From positions 110,745 through 174,744 of the forward strand of contig NZ_LMOG01000018.1 in assembly GCF_001423495.1 (NCBI RefSeq): DNA of 64,000 nucleotides, written 5' to 3'. Below the pieces are notes generated by a model. That model made no database searches. It saw nothing but the letters and a program-made list of their open reading frames with translations, and was not told where the DNA came from. A program made the position numbers and the translations under genes. Numbering within the stretch: the stretch's first letter is position 1; each line of letters begins with the position of its first letter. Positions 1 through 9,248 of the stretch are shown one piece after another. The DNA comes from Xanthomonas sp. Leaf131 (lineage in GTDB: Bacteria; Pseudomonadota; Gammaproteobacteria; Xanthomonadales; Xanthomonadaceae).

Positions 1-13
1 CGACCATCGCGGC

Positions 14-1771
14 ATGAACATTTTCCAGACTCTGCTCACCAGCATGGTGATCGCATCGCCCATCGCCGCCTGTGCGGCCGATACCGCCGGCACCCAGGCC
101 GCATCGGCAACGGGCGCCGCTATCCACGTCAATCAGCTCGGCTATCTGCCGGGCTCGGCCAAGCTTGCAGTGGTCGGGTTGCCGCAAGGCGCGGCAGCCG
201 GCTCGGACCGCTTCACGGTCGAAGATGCGCAAGGGCGCCGCGTGCTGGAAGGCAGCTTGCAGCCTGCAGCGTCGTGGAGCGCAGCCGGCCAGCAGGCGCG
301 GGTGGCGGATTTTTCCAGCGTGCGGACAGCAGGCACGTATCGCTTGAAGATCGACGGGCTGCCGGCGTCCGATCCGTTCCCGATCGCGGCCGGCGCCTAT
401 CGACCGGTGCTCGATGCATCGCTCAAGGCGTTCTATTTCAATCGCGCCAGCACCGCGCTGCCGGCGCAGTTCGCCGGGCGTTACGCACGCGCGGCCGGGC
501 ACCCGGATACGCAGGTGCGCATCCATCCTTCGGCAGCCTCGGCCACGCGTCCGGCCGACAGCGTGATCAGTGCGCCCAAGGGTTGGTACGACGCGGGCGA
601 CTACAACAAGTACATCGTCAATTCCGGCATCAGCACCTACACCTTGCTGGCGGCCTATGAGCAGTATCCGGCGCTGTTCAAGGCACAGGCCCTGACCATC
701 CCCAACGACGCGCCCGGCGTGCCCGGCATCCTGCAGGAGACCTGGTGGAATCTGGAATGGATGCTGGCCATGCAGGACCCGGCCGATGGCGGCGTGTATC
801 ACAAGCTCACCGACAAGCAGTTCGATGGCTTGGTGATGCCGGAGCAGGCCAAACAGCAACGCTACGTGGTGATGAAGGCCACCGCGGCCACGCTGGATTT
901 CGCTGCGGTGATGGCGGCGGCCAGTCGTATCTATGCGCCCTTCGACAAGCAATATCCGGGGGCATCGGCGCGTATGTTGAAAGCCGCGCGCAGTGCCTGG
1001 TCGTGGGCGCAGCAGCATCCGGATGTGATCTATCGCCAGCCCGATGACGTGCGCACCGGCGGCTACGACGATGCGCAGGTAGACGATGAATTCGCCTGGG
1101 CTGCGGCGGAGTTGTATGTGAGCACGCGCGAGGACAGCTTCTACGACGCGATGACCGCGCGCAATGTGCCGGCCAGCGTGCCGGGCTGGAGCAATGTCGG
1201 CGGACTGGCGTGGATGTCGCTGGCCGAACATCGCGACCGGCTCACCCCGCATGCCGATCGCGCACGCATTGCGCGTGAGATCACCGGGTTGGCGCAGCGT
1301 CTTGCCGAGGAGTGGCAGTCCTCTCCATGGCGTCTGGCGATGACGGACACCGACTTCGTTTGGGGTAGTAATGCAGTCGTGCTCAACCGCGCGATGATGT
1401 TGATGCAGGGCTACCGGTTGACTGGGCAGCGGCCGTATCTGGACGCCGCGCAATCGCAGCTGGATTACATCCTGGGGCGCAATCCGCTGGGGTTGTCGTT
1501 CGTCACCGGGGTCGGGCTGCGTAGCCCGCTGCATATCCACCATCGCCCCTCCGAAGCCGACGGCATCGATGCGCCGGTCCCGGGCTGGTTGGCCGGTGGC
1601 CCGCAACCAGGCCAGCAGGACGCCAAGGACTGCAAGGTGGCGTATCCCTCAAAACTGCCTGCGCTGTCGTATCTGGATAACGCCTGCAGCTATGCCAGCA
1701 ACGAAGTGGCGATCAACTGGAATGCGCCGTTGGTGTATGTGAGTGCGGCGATCGAGGCGTCGACGCGGTGA
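14..1771 (+). CDS. Glycoside hydrolase family 9 endoglucanase (cellulase)
   Basis: Predicted secreted or surface cellulase that hydrolyses beta-1,4-glucan, fitting a plant-associated bacterium. Residues ~1-22 look like a secretion signal, and I-A-A-C fits a lipobox, so the protein may be a lipoprotein. Residues ~38-125 resemble the Ig-like domain found N-terminal in many GH9 enzymes (starts IHVNQLGYLP). The GH9 catalytic domain follows: W191-Y-D193-A-G-D196 carries the acidic base pair, H509-H510-R511-P-S is the GH9 histidine signature, and N-E564-V-A-I-N-W-N supplies the acid glutamate. Length (585 aa) is usual for Ig-GH9 proteins. The reading frame is open to the left edge of the window and the chosen ATG gives a signal peptide with no positive residues, so the true start may lie upstream, outside the window. 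Confidence 0.9.
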   Translation: MNIFQTLLTSMVIASPIAACAADTAGTQAASATGAAIHVNQLGYLPGSAKLAVVGLPQGAAAGSDRFTVEDAQGRRVLEGSLQPAASWSAAGQQARVADFSSVRTAGTYRLKIDGLPASDPFPIAAGAYRPVLDASLKAFYFNRASTALPAQFAGRYARAAGHPDTQVRIHPSAASATRPADSVISAPKGWYDAGDYNKYIVNSGISTYTLLAAYEQYPALFKAQALTIPNDAPGVPGILQETWWNLEWMLAMQDPADGGVYHKLTDKQFDGLVMPEQAKQQRYVVMKATAATLDFAAVMAAASRIYAPFDKQYPGASARMLKAARSAWSWAQQHPDVIYRQPDDVRTGGYDDAQVDDEFAWAAAELYVSTREDSFYDAMTARNVPASVPGWSNVGGLAWMSLAEHRDRLTPHADRARIAREITGLAQRLAEEWQSSPWRLAMTDTDFVWGSNAVVLNRAMMLMQGYRLTGQRPYLDAAQSQLDYILGRNPLGLSFVTGVGLRSPLHIHHRPSEADGIDAPVPGWLAGGPQPGQQDAKDCKVAYPSKLPALSYLDNACSYASNEVAINWNAPLVYVSAAIEASTR

Positions 1772-1820
1772 GGCAGGCGTTCTTCAGCGCGACAACGCAA
1801 TGCTCAATGCCGCAGCTGTT

Positions 1821-1928
1821 CCTTCTCCCGTCGGGAGAAGGTGGCGCGTAGCGCCGGATGAGGGTACGGCGTGTGCAAGAACGTGACACACCGTACCCTC
1901 ACCCCAACCCCTCTCCCGCAGGAGAGGG
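1821..1928. repeat. Palindromic intergenic repeat, CCTTCTCCC family, copy 1
   Basis: Begins with the short palindrome CCTTCTCCCGTCGGGAGAAGG, passes GCGCCGGATGAGGGTAC, and returns as GTACCCTCACCCCAACCCC followed by CTCTCCCGCAGGAGAGGG. The halves can pair into a long stem. Similar copies lie at 2063-2220, 11381-11510 and 48643-48816. With copy 2 it fills the gap between the cellulase and upp. No gene is seen in the rest of that gap. Confidence 0.8.
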
Positions 1929-2062
1929 ACTTAGGCTGCTGCAATTCATGCCGCCTGCGTACCAAAGGTTCGGTCACCTGCATCTCTGGATGACGCCTTT
2001 AGCTATGCCAGCAACATGATCGAGATCGGACGCGCTATCGAGATCGGACGCGCTGCGGCTGT

Positions 2063-2220
2063 TCCTTCTCCCGTCGGGAGAAGGTGCCCCGCAGGGGCGG
2101 ATGAGGGTACGGGCGAAGCTCTCGCAATGTTCAATTGCACGAGGCTTCGCCCGTACCCTCACCCCAACCCCCGCGCCAATGGCGCGCAAGCGGTGCCTTC
2201 TCGCCCCGCAGGGAGAGGGG
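2063..2220. repeat. Palindromic intergenic repeat, CCTTCTCCC family, copy 2
   Basis: Same architecture as copy 1, with a longer centre that contains a GGGCGAAGC / GCTTCGCCC inverted pair and ends GCCCCGCAGGGAGAGGGG just before the stop codon of upp. It may act as a transcription-end or mRNA-stability structure for upp, which is inference. Confidence 0.75.
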
Positions 2221-2227
2221 CTTTAGC

Positions 2228-2860
2228 TCACTCCACCCGCGTCCCAAAAATCCGGTCGCCTGCATCGCCCAGACCGGGCAGGATGTAGCCCTTTTCGTTG
2301 AGGTGATCGTCGATTGCGGCGGTGTAGACCTCCACATCCGGATGCACCGCTTCCAGCGCTTTCAGGCCTTCCGGTGCGGCGACCAGGAAGATGCCCTTGA
2401 TGCGCCGCGCACCGGCACGCTTGAGCATGTCGATGGTGGCGATCAGCGTGCCGCCGGTCGCCAGCATCGGGTCCAGGATCAGCGCGTCGCGCTCTTCCAG
2501 ACGGCCGGTGAGGCGTTCGAAGTAGGGCACCGGTTGCAAGGTTTCTTCGTCGCGCTGCAGGCCGACCACACTTACGCGTGCGGCCGGAATCAGCGCCAGC
2601 ACGCCGGGCAGCATGCCCAGACCTGCGCGCAAAATCGGCACCAGGGTGATTTTTGCGCCGGCAATCCGCTGCACGGTCACCGGCCCGGCCCAGCCGGGTT
2701 GGACGTGCGATTCGGTGTCCAGATTGGCGGTGGCCTCGTAGGCCAGCAGCGTGCCGAGTTCGGTGACCAGTTCGCGGAAGCCCTTGGTGCTCAAGGCGGC
2801 ATCGCGCAGCAGACCGATCTTGTGCTGGACGAGGGGGTGACGGACTTCGACGATTTTCAT
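2228..2860 (-). CDS. upp: Uracil phosphoribosyltransferase
   Basis: Cytoplasmic pyrimidine salvage enzyme: uracil + PRPP gives UMP + pyrophosphate. The 210-residue product starts [19 protein letters not shown], typical of the family. It has the PRPP-binding loop [10 protein letters not shown] and ends with [10 protein letters not shown], the uracil-binding end. The frame is open further upstream, but the ATG at 2860 gives the usual family N-terminus and length, so it was preferred. It stands alone, divergent from the TonB receptor across a ~150-bp gap. Confidence 0.96.
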   Translation of the reverse strand: MKIVEVRHPLVQHKIGLLRDAALSTKGFRELVTELGTLLAYEATANLDTESHVQPGWAGPVTVQRIAGAKITLVPILRAGLGMLPGVLALIPAARVSVVGLQRDEETLQPVPYFERLTGRLEERDALILDPMLATGGTLIATIDMLKRAGARRIKGIFLVAAPEGLKALEAVHPDVEVYTAAIDDHLNEKGYILPGLGDAGDRIFGTRVE

Positions 2861-3011
2861 GGGCAGCGACAGGCGGGAGAGACCCACAGTGTGCCGCAGC
2901 CAACGGTAGCGTCGCCACATAGTGCGCGTGATCGCGCTTGCAGATGTCATGTCAGTGAAACGTCGTAGACATAGTGTGCCCACCCATTCTTAACCAATTG
3001 GGGAAGCACCC

Positions 3012-5570
3012 GTGTCGAACAAGACTCCGCTCTGCCTGGCGATCACGCTGACGTTGGCTGCGGCCACGTGGAGCCCGCTGGCGCAGGCGGCTGAGGGTGC
3101 CGCCGCAACCGGCGCAGCAAGCGCTGCGGCCATCGATCTGGAGCGACTGGAAGTGCGCCCGCAGACGGAATCGCAAGTACGCGCGGTCGATCTCAAGCGC
3201 AGTTCCGATGCGATCCAGGACGCAGTCGCGTCCGATGCGATGGGCCGGTATCCCGACAAGAATGTCGCAGAATCCTTGCAACGCCTGCCCGGTGTCAGCG
3301 TGACGCGCGATCAGGGCGAAGGCCGCTTTGTGGTGATCCGCGGTCTGGATTCGGCGCTCAACAGCGTCACCATCGACGGCATGACCATGGGCACGCCGGA
3401 AGACGGCACGCGCTCGGCGCCGCTGGACGTGATTCCGTCCGATTCCACCGAGCGCCTGAAGGTGGTCAAGTCGCCGACCCCGGACATGCCCGGCGATTCC
3501 ATCGGCGGTGCGATCCAGGTGGAGTCCACGTCCGCATTCGATCGCGACGGGCGCACCTTGCGCGGCTCGGTCGAAGGCAGCCACCAGTCGTTGTCGGGCA
3601 AGACCAGCCCGAAGGGCGCGTTCAACTACAGCGATATCTTCGATGGCACGTTCGGTGTGGCAGTGGGTGTGAACTACCAGGATCGCGAATTCGAATCCGA
3701 CAACACCGAAGTGGCCTACGACAGCTTCGACGGTGGTGCGGCCGACGATCTGTTTGCCGGTGAGGTGCAGCGCCGCAAATACTTCATCGAGCGCACCCGC
3801 ATGGGCGCCAACCTCAATCTGGACTGGCGCCCGGATGCGGACAACCGCTACTACCTGCGTACGCTGTACAGCCGCTTCGACGATGCCGAAACGCGTCAGC
3901 GCACCATCTTCGGCCTGGCCGATGGGCAGGTCAGCGCCAATGGCGATGGCACCTACAACGTGTCCGATCTGCCCGCCGATTCCATCTCCAAGCGCGTGCG
4001 CTATCGCACCAAGAAAGAAGACACCATGGCCTTGAGCATGGGCGGTGAAAATCGCCTGAGCGCGGCCACCGTGGATTACAAGCTGGGCTACACCAAGACC
4101 ACCGAGCGCGTGAACGATGAAATGGAAGCGCGCTTCACCTATGCCGGCGACGATCTGTCGGCCACGGTCGATCAGAACAGCGGCATTCCGCGTTTGGGGT
4201 TCTCCGACAACGGCTGGCAGAGCAACGATGATTTCGTGTTCGACCGCTTCGTGCTTGCGCCCAAGCGGGTGGACGACAGCGAGCGCAGCGCGCAGATCAA
4301 CGTGCGCTTCGATGGCGAGCATGCCAGTCTGAAAATGGGCGTGCTCGGCCGCTGGCGCGAGCGCGATGTCAACGTGGACGAAAGCGAGTTGCGTCGCGGC
4401 CCGGCGATCGACCTGAGCGACTGGACCACCGCCGCACCGGAACACCGTGGCGGCACCTTGGGCGAAAGCATCGGCTCGGACGGCATGCGTCGTTATTGGA
4501 ACACCTCCGGTAATCTTTACAGCGCACGCCCGCAGGATGTCGGCGGCAATCTGCAGACCTCGCTGCAGGACGACTACAAAGCCACCGAAGATGTGTTTGC
4601 CACCTACGCGATGGGCACCTGGGACATCGGTGCGCTGCGCATGATTGCCGGCGTGCGCGTGGAGAACACCCAGTTCGACGCCACCGGCAATCAAGTCGAC
4701 GTGGCCGAGAATGGCCGCACCGCCACGGTCACGCCGCGCGAAGCGTCCAGCAGCTACACCAACGTGCTGCCGGGCCTGCATCTGCGCTACGACACCGGCA
4801 ACGAGTGGGTACTGCGTTTTGCGGCCAACAAGACCTTGTCGCGCCCGTCGTTCGGCGATGTGTCGCCACGCGTGAGCATCAACCGCGGCGACAATGAGGT
4901 GAGTATCGGCAACCCGGATCTCAATCCTTATCGCTCCAGGAATCTGGATCTGTCGTTCGAAAAATACCTCGGCAGCACCGGGCTGATTTCGTTGGGTGTG
5001 TTCAATAAATCCATCGACGATTACATCGTGCAGACCATCAGCACCAACGACGCAGAATTCCCGAACCTGCAGGTCACACGCTCGATCAACGGCGACACCG
5101 CAAAGGTGCGCGGCGCCGAATTCAATTGGCAGCAGGCCTTGGACTTTTTGCCCGAAGGCTGGAATGGCCTGTTGGTCGGTGCCAGCGCCACGCTGCTAGA
5201 CAGCGATTTCGACCCCGGCTTGAGCGATCGCGCCGGCGACGACTTCACCTTGCCGCGCTCGTCCAAGCGCATCTACAGCGGCCATCTGGGTTACGAGAAA
5301 TACGGCTTCAGTGCGCGCGTTGCGGCGGTGTATCGCAGCGAGTATCTGGACACCATCGGCGCCAGCCGCGCATACGATATCTATGTCGCCCCGCACACAC
5401 AGCTGGATTTCAGCATGAACTATCAATTCAACAGCCACGTCAGCCTGTATCTGGAAGCGCAGAACCTGCTGGACGAGCCGCTGGAGCTCTACCAGGGCGT
5501 GCCCACACGCACGCTGCAGAACGAAGAATACGGCCGCACCTATGCGCTTGGCCTGAAGGTGGCACTGTGA
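3012..5570 (+). CDS. TonB-dependent outer membrane receptor (probable phytate/phosphate-ester uptake)
   Basis: Outer-membrane transporter driven by TonB-ExbBD. GTG start gives 852 aa with a cleavable signal peptide (~1-27, ending LAQAAEG). The plug follows: Y-P-D-K-N-V-A-E-S-L-Q-R-L-P-G, then F-V-V-I-R-G-L and V-T-I-D-G. The rest is a beta-barrel with alternating aromatic strands, ending A-L-G-L-K-V-A-L. The stop codon overlaps the start of a phytase lipoprotein, and a metallophosphoesterase follows in the same way, so the receptor probably imports phytate or lower inositol phosphates, or a chelated form. Substrate is inference from context; receptor identity is firm. Confidence 0.92.
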   Translation: MSNKTPLCLAITLTLAAATWSPLAQAAEGAAATGAASAAAIDLERLEVRPQTESQVRAVDLKRSSDAIQDAVASDAMGRYPDKNVAESLQRLPGVSVTRDQGEGRFVVIRGLDSALNSVTIDGMTMGTPEDGTRSAPLDVIPSDSTERLKVVKSPTPDMPGDSIGGAIQVESTSAFDRDGRTLRGSVEGSHQSLSGKTSPKGAFNYSDIFDGTFGVAVGVNYQDREFESDNTEVAYDSFDGGAADDLFAGEVQRRKYFIERTRMGANLNLDWRPDADNRYYLRTLYSRFDDAETRQRTIFGLADGQVSANGDGTYNVSDLPADSISKRVRYRTKKEDTMALSMGGENRLSAATVDYKLGYTKTTERVNDEMEARFTYAGDDLSATVDQNSGIPRLGFSDNGWQSNDDFVFDRFVLAPKRVDDSERSAQINVRFDGEHASLKMGVLGRWRERDVNVDESELRRGPAIDLSDWTTAAPEHRGGTLGESIGSDGMRRYWNTSGNLYSARPQDVGGNLQTSLQDDYKATEDVFATYAMGTWDIGALRMIAGVRVENTQFDATGNQVDVAENGRTATVTPREASSSYTNVLPGLHLRYDTGNEWVLRFAANKTLSRPSFGDVSPRVSINRGDNEVSIGNPDLNPYRSRNLDLSFEKYLGSTGLISLGVFNKSIDDYIVQTISTNDAEFPNLQVTRSINGDTAKVRGAEFNWQQALDFLPEGWNGLLVGASATLLDSDFDPGLSDRAGDDFTLPRSSKRIYSGHLGYEKYGFSARVAAVYRSEYLDTIGASRAYDIYVAPHTQLDFSMNYQFNSHVSLYLEAQNLLDEPLELYQGVPTRTLQNEEYGRTYALGLKVAL

Positions 5571-6703
5571 TCGCAACGCGCACAAGGCTCCAGGCCACGT
5601 TACTCCACATCACACTGCTCGCCACCGCGATGGCGCTGACCGCGTGCGCCAGCGCACCGGTCGACCGCGAAGCCGACGAAGCATTGCTGAAAGATCCCTT
5701 GCTCAGCGAGGCCAAGGTGGCGCACGAAGTGGTGCCGGAGGCCTTCATCACCACCTCCACGCCTTCGGACAATCTGGATTCGCCGGCCAGCTGGAGTGCG
5801 CCCGATGGCAGCCGCTGGCTGATCGCCACTGCCAAGGCCACGCATGCGTTGGTGGTATTCGATGGCGACAGCGGCAAGCGCCTGCGCGTGGTCGGCGGCA
5901 AGGGCAAGGCCCTGGGCAAACTGGATCGCCCGAACGGGATTTCGGTCATCGACGATCTGCTGTTCGTCGTCGAGCGCGACAACCGCCGCGTGCAGGTGTT
6001 CTCGCTGCCGGACTTCAAGCCGTTGACCAGCTTCGGCCAGGATGACCTGCGCGAGCCTTACGGGCTGTGGGTGCGCAAGCACGAGGGCGGCTACGAGGTG
6101 GTGGTCAGCGATAACTACATGTCGCCGGCCAACAAGGATCTGCCGCCGCCGGTGGCCGAACTCGGTCAGCGCTTTCGGCGTTATCAACTGAACAACGCAG
6201 GGCAGGGCTGGCAATCGCGGCTGACGCAGAGCTTTGGCGATACCACCGAGGCGGGCGCGGTGCGGATTGCCGAATCGGTATTCGGCGATGAAGCCAACGC
6301 GCGCTTGATGATTGCCGAAGAAGATGTGGCCGTGGGCACGCAGTTGCGCGAATACGGCATGGACGGGCGTTATCGCGGGCGCAATGTCGGTGCCGGCCTG
6401 TTCAAGGCGCAGGCCGAGGGCATGACGTTGATGGCATGCAGCGATGGCAGCGGGTACTGGATCGCCACCGATCAGTTCAAGGACCGCAGTGTGTTTCAGG
6501 TGTTCGATCGCCAGAGCCTGGCGCATGTGGGCGCATTCGCCGGCCGGGTGACCGCCAATACCGATGGCGTGTGGCTGGATCAACGCGGCGATGCGCGCTT
6601 CCCCGGTGGCGTGTTCTATGCCTTGCATGACGACCAGGCGGTGGCGGCATTCGACTGGCGCGATATCGCGCGCACGCTGCGCTTGAAAGAGTGCGCGCCG
6701 TGA
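5567..6703 (+). CDS. 3-phytase, beta-propeller type, lipoprotein
   Basis: Predicted to release phosphate from phytate at the cell surface or in the periplasm. A GTG start overlaps the receptor stop (GTGA), giving 378 aa. The N-terminus is a lipoprotein signal with lipobox L-T-A-C27. The body shows propeller-blade repeats characteristic of the family, including V-F-D-G-D-S-G-K-R-L and R-P-N-G-I-S-V-I-D-D-L-L-F-V-V-E-R-D followed by N-R-R-V-Q-V-F. The four-base overlaps on both sides argue for translational coupling with the receptor and the downstream phosphoesterase. A phytase called PhyA has been linked to virulence in X. oryzae; whether this is its orthologue cannot be decided here. Confidence 0.88.
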   Translation: MIATRTRLQATLLHITLLATAMALTACASAPVDREADEALLKDPLLSEAKVAHEVVPEAFITTSTPSDNLDSPASWSAPDGSRWLIATAKATHALVVFDGDSGKRLRVVGGKGKALGKLDRPNGISVIDDLLFVVERDNRRVQVFSLPDFKPLTSFGQDDLREPYGLWVRKHEGGYEVVVSDNYMSPANKDLPPPVAELGQRFRRYQLNNAGQGWQSRLTQSFGDTTEAGAVRIAESVFGDEANARLMIAEEDVAVGTQLREYGMDGRYRGRNVGAGLFKAQAEGMTLMACSDGSGYWIATDQFKDRSVFQVFDRQSLAHVGAFAGRVTANTDGVWLDQRGDARFPGGVFYALHDDQAVAAFDWRDIARTLRLKECAP

Positions 6704-8079
6704 TCGCTGCGCGCGCGGCGCTGTCTGCAGCGCTACTGCTGGTGGCGATGGCGAGCACTCAATCGCTCGCCGCCGAGCGCGCCGCCGAACCGAACACGCA
6801 GGTGCCGGCAGGCTCCACCCACTATGTCGCCGACGGCTTCCCGGACCGTATCGTCGCCACGCCCGCGCAGGCGGCGGCGACCGGTTTCGCGGTGGCCTGG
6901 CGTACCGATGCCAGCGTCAACCAGCCGTGGCTGGAACTGGTGGTTGCCGGCGACTCGCCCGATGTGGGCACGCCGCGCCGCATCCGTGCCAGCACTGCCA
7001 CGCTGGCCAGCGAAAACGGCAGCTCGCATCATCACCGCGCCGATATCGATGGATTGACGCCGGACACGCTCTACGCGTACCGCGTGCAGGGGCACGACAC
7101 CTGGGGCGCGTGGAATCATTTTCGTACCGCCGCCACGGCCGCCACGCCGCTGACGCTGCTGTATTTCGGCGACACCCAGAACAAGAATCTCAGCCTGGTC
7201 TCGCGGGTCATCCGCCAAGCCTGGCGCTCGGCGCCGGATGCGCGGCTGGCCCTGTTCGCCGGCGACCTGGTCAGTGGCAAGGATGGCCAGGACGACAACG
7301 AATGGGCCGAGTGGTTCGACGCCGGGCGCTGGTTGCTGGAAGGCACCGCAGTAGCGCCGGCACCGGGCAATCACGAGTATCACGAAGAAGGCGAGGACAC
7401 CCCGCAGGCCACGCGCACGCTCGGCAGCCATTGGCCGGTGACCTTCGCCTTGCCGCGCAACGGACCGTCGGCCGCCGCGCGTACCAGCTACTGGTTCGAC
7501 TACCAGGGCGTGCGCATCGCCGTACTCGACGGCACCTCCGTGCTGGATCTAGGCACCGGCCCGGCGCAGGCGCAGTGGCTGGACACCGTGCTGGCCGACA
7601 ACCCGCATCCATGGTCGATCGTGCTGATCCACCAACCGTTCTTTTCGCCGCGTGCCGACCGCGAAAACGAAAAGCTGGTCGAACAGGTGCTGCCGGTGAT
7701 CCGCCGCCACAAGGTCGATCTGGTGCTGCAGGGCCACGACCACACCTACGGCCGTCGCGGCGATGAGGCCGGGCAGGCGACGCCGGTGTTCATCGTCTCG
7801 GTGGCCGGGCCCAAGCAGTACCGGCTCTCGGACATGGCCCGCAAGACCATGCGCCCGGTCGGCGAAGATACCCAGCTGTATCAGGTGCTTCGCATCGACA
7901 ACCAGACGTTGCTCTACGAGTCGCGCACCGCCACCGGACGTCTCTACGATGCCTTCGAGCTCAAGCGCGATACGACCGGGGCCAAGCGGTTGATCGAACA
8001 CGAAGCAGGGCGCATCGCCCCACGCGATTGCCCACGCAGTGCAACGCTCAAGGGACGGGCGGATCGCTGCTGGGAATAA
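6700..8079 (+). CDS. Secreted purple-acid-phosphatase-like metallophosphoesterase
   Basis: Predicted exported phosphoesterase finishing dephosphorylation of organic phosphate. The 459-aa protein has a signal peptide (~1-25), an N-terminal fibronectin-III-like domain typical of purple acid phosphatases (~40-145), then the calcineurin-like metal motifs: G-D158-T-Q, G-D189-L-V, G-N224-H225-E, a later I-H-Q-P, and G-H346-D347-H348-T-Y. GTG at 6700 was preferred over GTG at 6691 because AAAGAG then sits about nine bases upstream. It overlaps the phytase stop by four bases, the third gene of the receptor-phytase-phosphatase operon. Confidence 0.88.
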   Translation: MIAARAALSAALLLVAMASTQSLAAERAAEPNTQVPAGSTHYVADGFPDRIVATPAQAAATGFAVAWRTDASVNQPWLELVVAGDSPDVGTPRRIRASTATLASENGSSHHHRADIDGLTPDTLYAYRVQGHDTWGAWNHFRTAATAATPLTLLYFGDTQNKNLSLVSRVIRQAWRSAPDARLALFAGDLVSGKDGQDDNEWAEWFDAGRWLLEGTAVAPAPGNHEYHEEGEDTPQATRTLGSHWPVTFALPRNGPSAAARTSYWFDYQGVRIAVLDGTSVLDLGTGPAQAQWLDTVLADNPHPWSIVLIHQPFFSPRADRENEKLVEQVLPVIRRHKVDLVLQGHDHTYGRRGDEAGQATPVFIVSVAGPKQYRLSDMARKTMRPVGEDTQLYQVLRIDNQTLLYESRTATGRLYDAFELKRDTTGAKRLIEHEAGRIAPRDCPRSATLKGRADRCWE

Positions 8080-8198
8080 AGGCGCTGTGATGGAGCTGAG
8101 CAGTCGAAGCGGATCCTCGAGTCGTATGAGAGGCATGTGAGGAAACTTCGCCCGCAGATTGATTTTTCTAATGGATGCGTCGCATATCCATAAGAAAA

Positions 8199-8214
8199 TG
8201 TGAGTTACATCACA
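8199..8214. promoter_or_regulatory. Consensus Clp/CRP-type operator
   Basis: TGTGA-GTTACA-TCACA is an exact match to TGTGA-N6-TCACA, the consensus shared by enterobacterial CRP and Xanthomonas Clp. It lies in an AT-rich stretch 108 bp before the glycosyltransferase start, in the 8080-8321 gap where no gene is seen. Clp in Xanthomonas is released from DNA by c-di-GMP, so the site would link the gene to that signal (inference). Confidence 0.65.
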
Positions 8215-8321
8215 TTGAAAATGGGAATAGGGTACGGTTAGCCGGATCTCCATCCGGGTAGCCGGTTTCGACACGGTGCTGCGGTGGAGGTTTTGCTGCC
8301 CCCAGCCCCCGAGAAGCCCCC

Positions 8322-9029
8322 ATGATTCCCCATGTGTTTCATCTGACCGCGCCGACCAAGCAATTGCAGTGGGAAGAGCGCAGGATCCAGGCCCGTCTGC
8401 AACGGCTGTTGCCTGACTGGGTCTGCTACGTCTGGGATGACGCGGACAATTCGGAACTGATGCGTCGCGCGTTCCCGGAGTTCGCCGAGCGCTACGAGGC
8501 GATCCGCTTCGGCGTGATGAAGGCCGACATCGCCCGCTGCGCCTATATGCACGCGCACGGCGGCTTCTATTTCGACACCGATTACAAGCTGCTGCAGCCG
8601 CTTGGCGCCGACCTGTTGGTACAGCAATGCGTGCTGCCGATCGAGGATGGCGCGTTAGGCAACGAACAGTTCAAGATCGGCAATGCCGTATTCGGTTCCC
8701 AGGCAGGGCATCCTTTGTGGCGCGCCTTTATCGAGCACATCTTCAGTGTGCATGCGCCGGAGACGCTGGAAGATCACCGGCAGATTCCGATGATCTCCGG
8801 CCCGCGCGGGCTGACGCGCTTCTACAACGCGTATGGCGAGCAGTTCTCGGGCATCGTGTTCCCGCCGCGCGATGCGTTCCATCCGGACCGTACCTGGTTC
8901 GGGCTCGGCCACCGCGGCGGCAAGATCGCCGTCGGCTCGCATCTGTGCTGGGCATCGTGGCGTGGCAAGTCGACGCGTCGGGCAGTGACCAATTACCTGC
9001 GCCGCAAGTTGAGCGCGGTACCGATCTGA
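8322..9029 (+). CDS. GT32-type glycosyltransferase with DXD motif
   Basis: Predicted cytoplasmic glycosyltransferase of the family that includes yeast Och1 and capsular-polysaccharide transferases. The 235-aa protein starts M-I-P-H-V-F-H-L, typical of the family (IPKIIHQ-like). It has the D-I-A-R-C-A-Y-M-H-A-H-G-G segment and F-Y-F-D85-T-D87, the nucleotide-sugar/metal-binding DXD. There is no signal peptide or TM segment. It stands alone with its own Clp-like site upstream, so it may modify a surface polysaccharide or protein under Clp control. Acceptor and sugar are unknown. Confidence 0.82.
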   Translation: MIPHVFHLTAPTKQLQWEERRIQARLQRLLPDWVCYVWDDADNSELMRRAFPEFAERYEAIRFGVMKADIARCAYMHAHGGFYFDTDYKLLQPLGADLLVQQCVLPIEDGALGNEQFKIGNAVFGSQAGHPLWRAFIEHIFSVHAPETLEDHRQIPMISGPRGLTRFYNAYGEQFSGIVFPPRDAFHPDRTWFGLGHRGGKIAVGSHLCWASWRGKSTRRAVTNYLRRKLSAVPI

Positions 9030-9248
9030 TGGCTGCCGGTGGCCATGCAGAGCTGTTGAGTGGCTCTGCATGGCAGCACGGCGATGGTTGCGGCCGCGGC
9101 GCACGCTGCGGTGCTTGGTGCGGTTCACGCGGGTGAAGAGCGTCTGCGTTGACGCGCTTCGCATCGTGCTTGCTATGTCACAAATCTCGCGCCATCAGCG
9201 CGGCAGCCCACAGGACTCCGCGTTTCAGGCGTTGAGCGATGTGCAGCC

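Noticed and set aside
2941..3011. Possible Pho box upstream of the TonB receptor (TGTCATGTCAGTGAAAC)
   Set aside because: Spacing and second half do not fit the direct-repeat consensus well enough.
2952..4781. 609-codon minus-strand frame opposite the TonB receptor
   Set aside because: Shadow frame without motifs, while the plus strand has receptor plug and barrel features.
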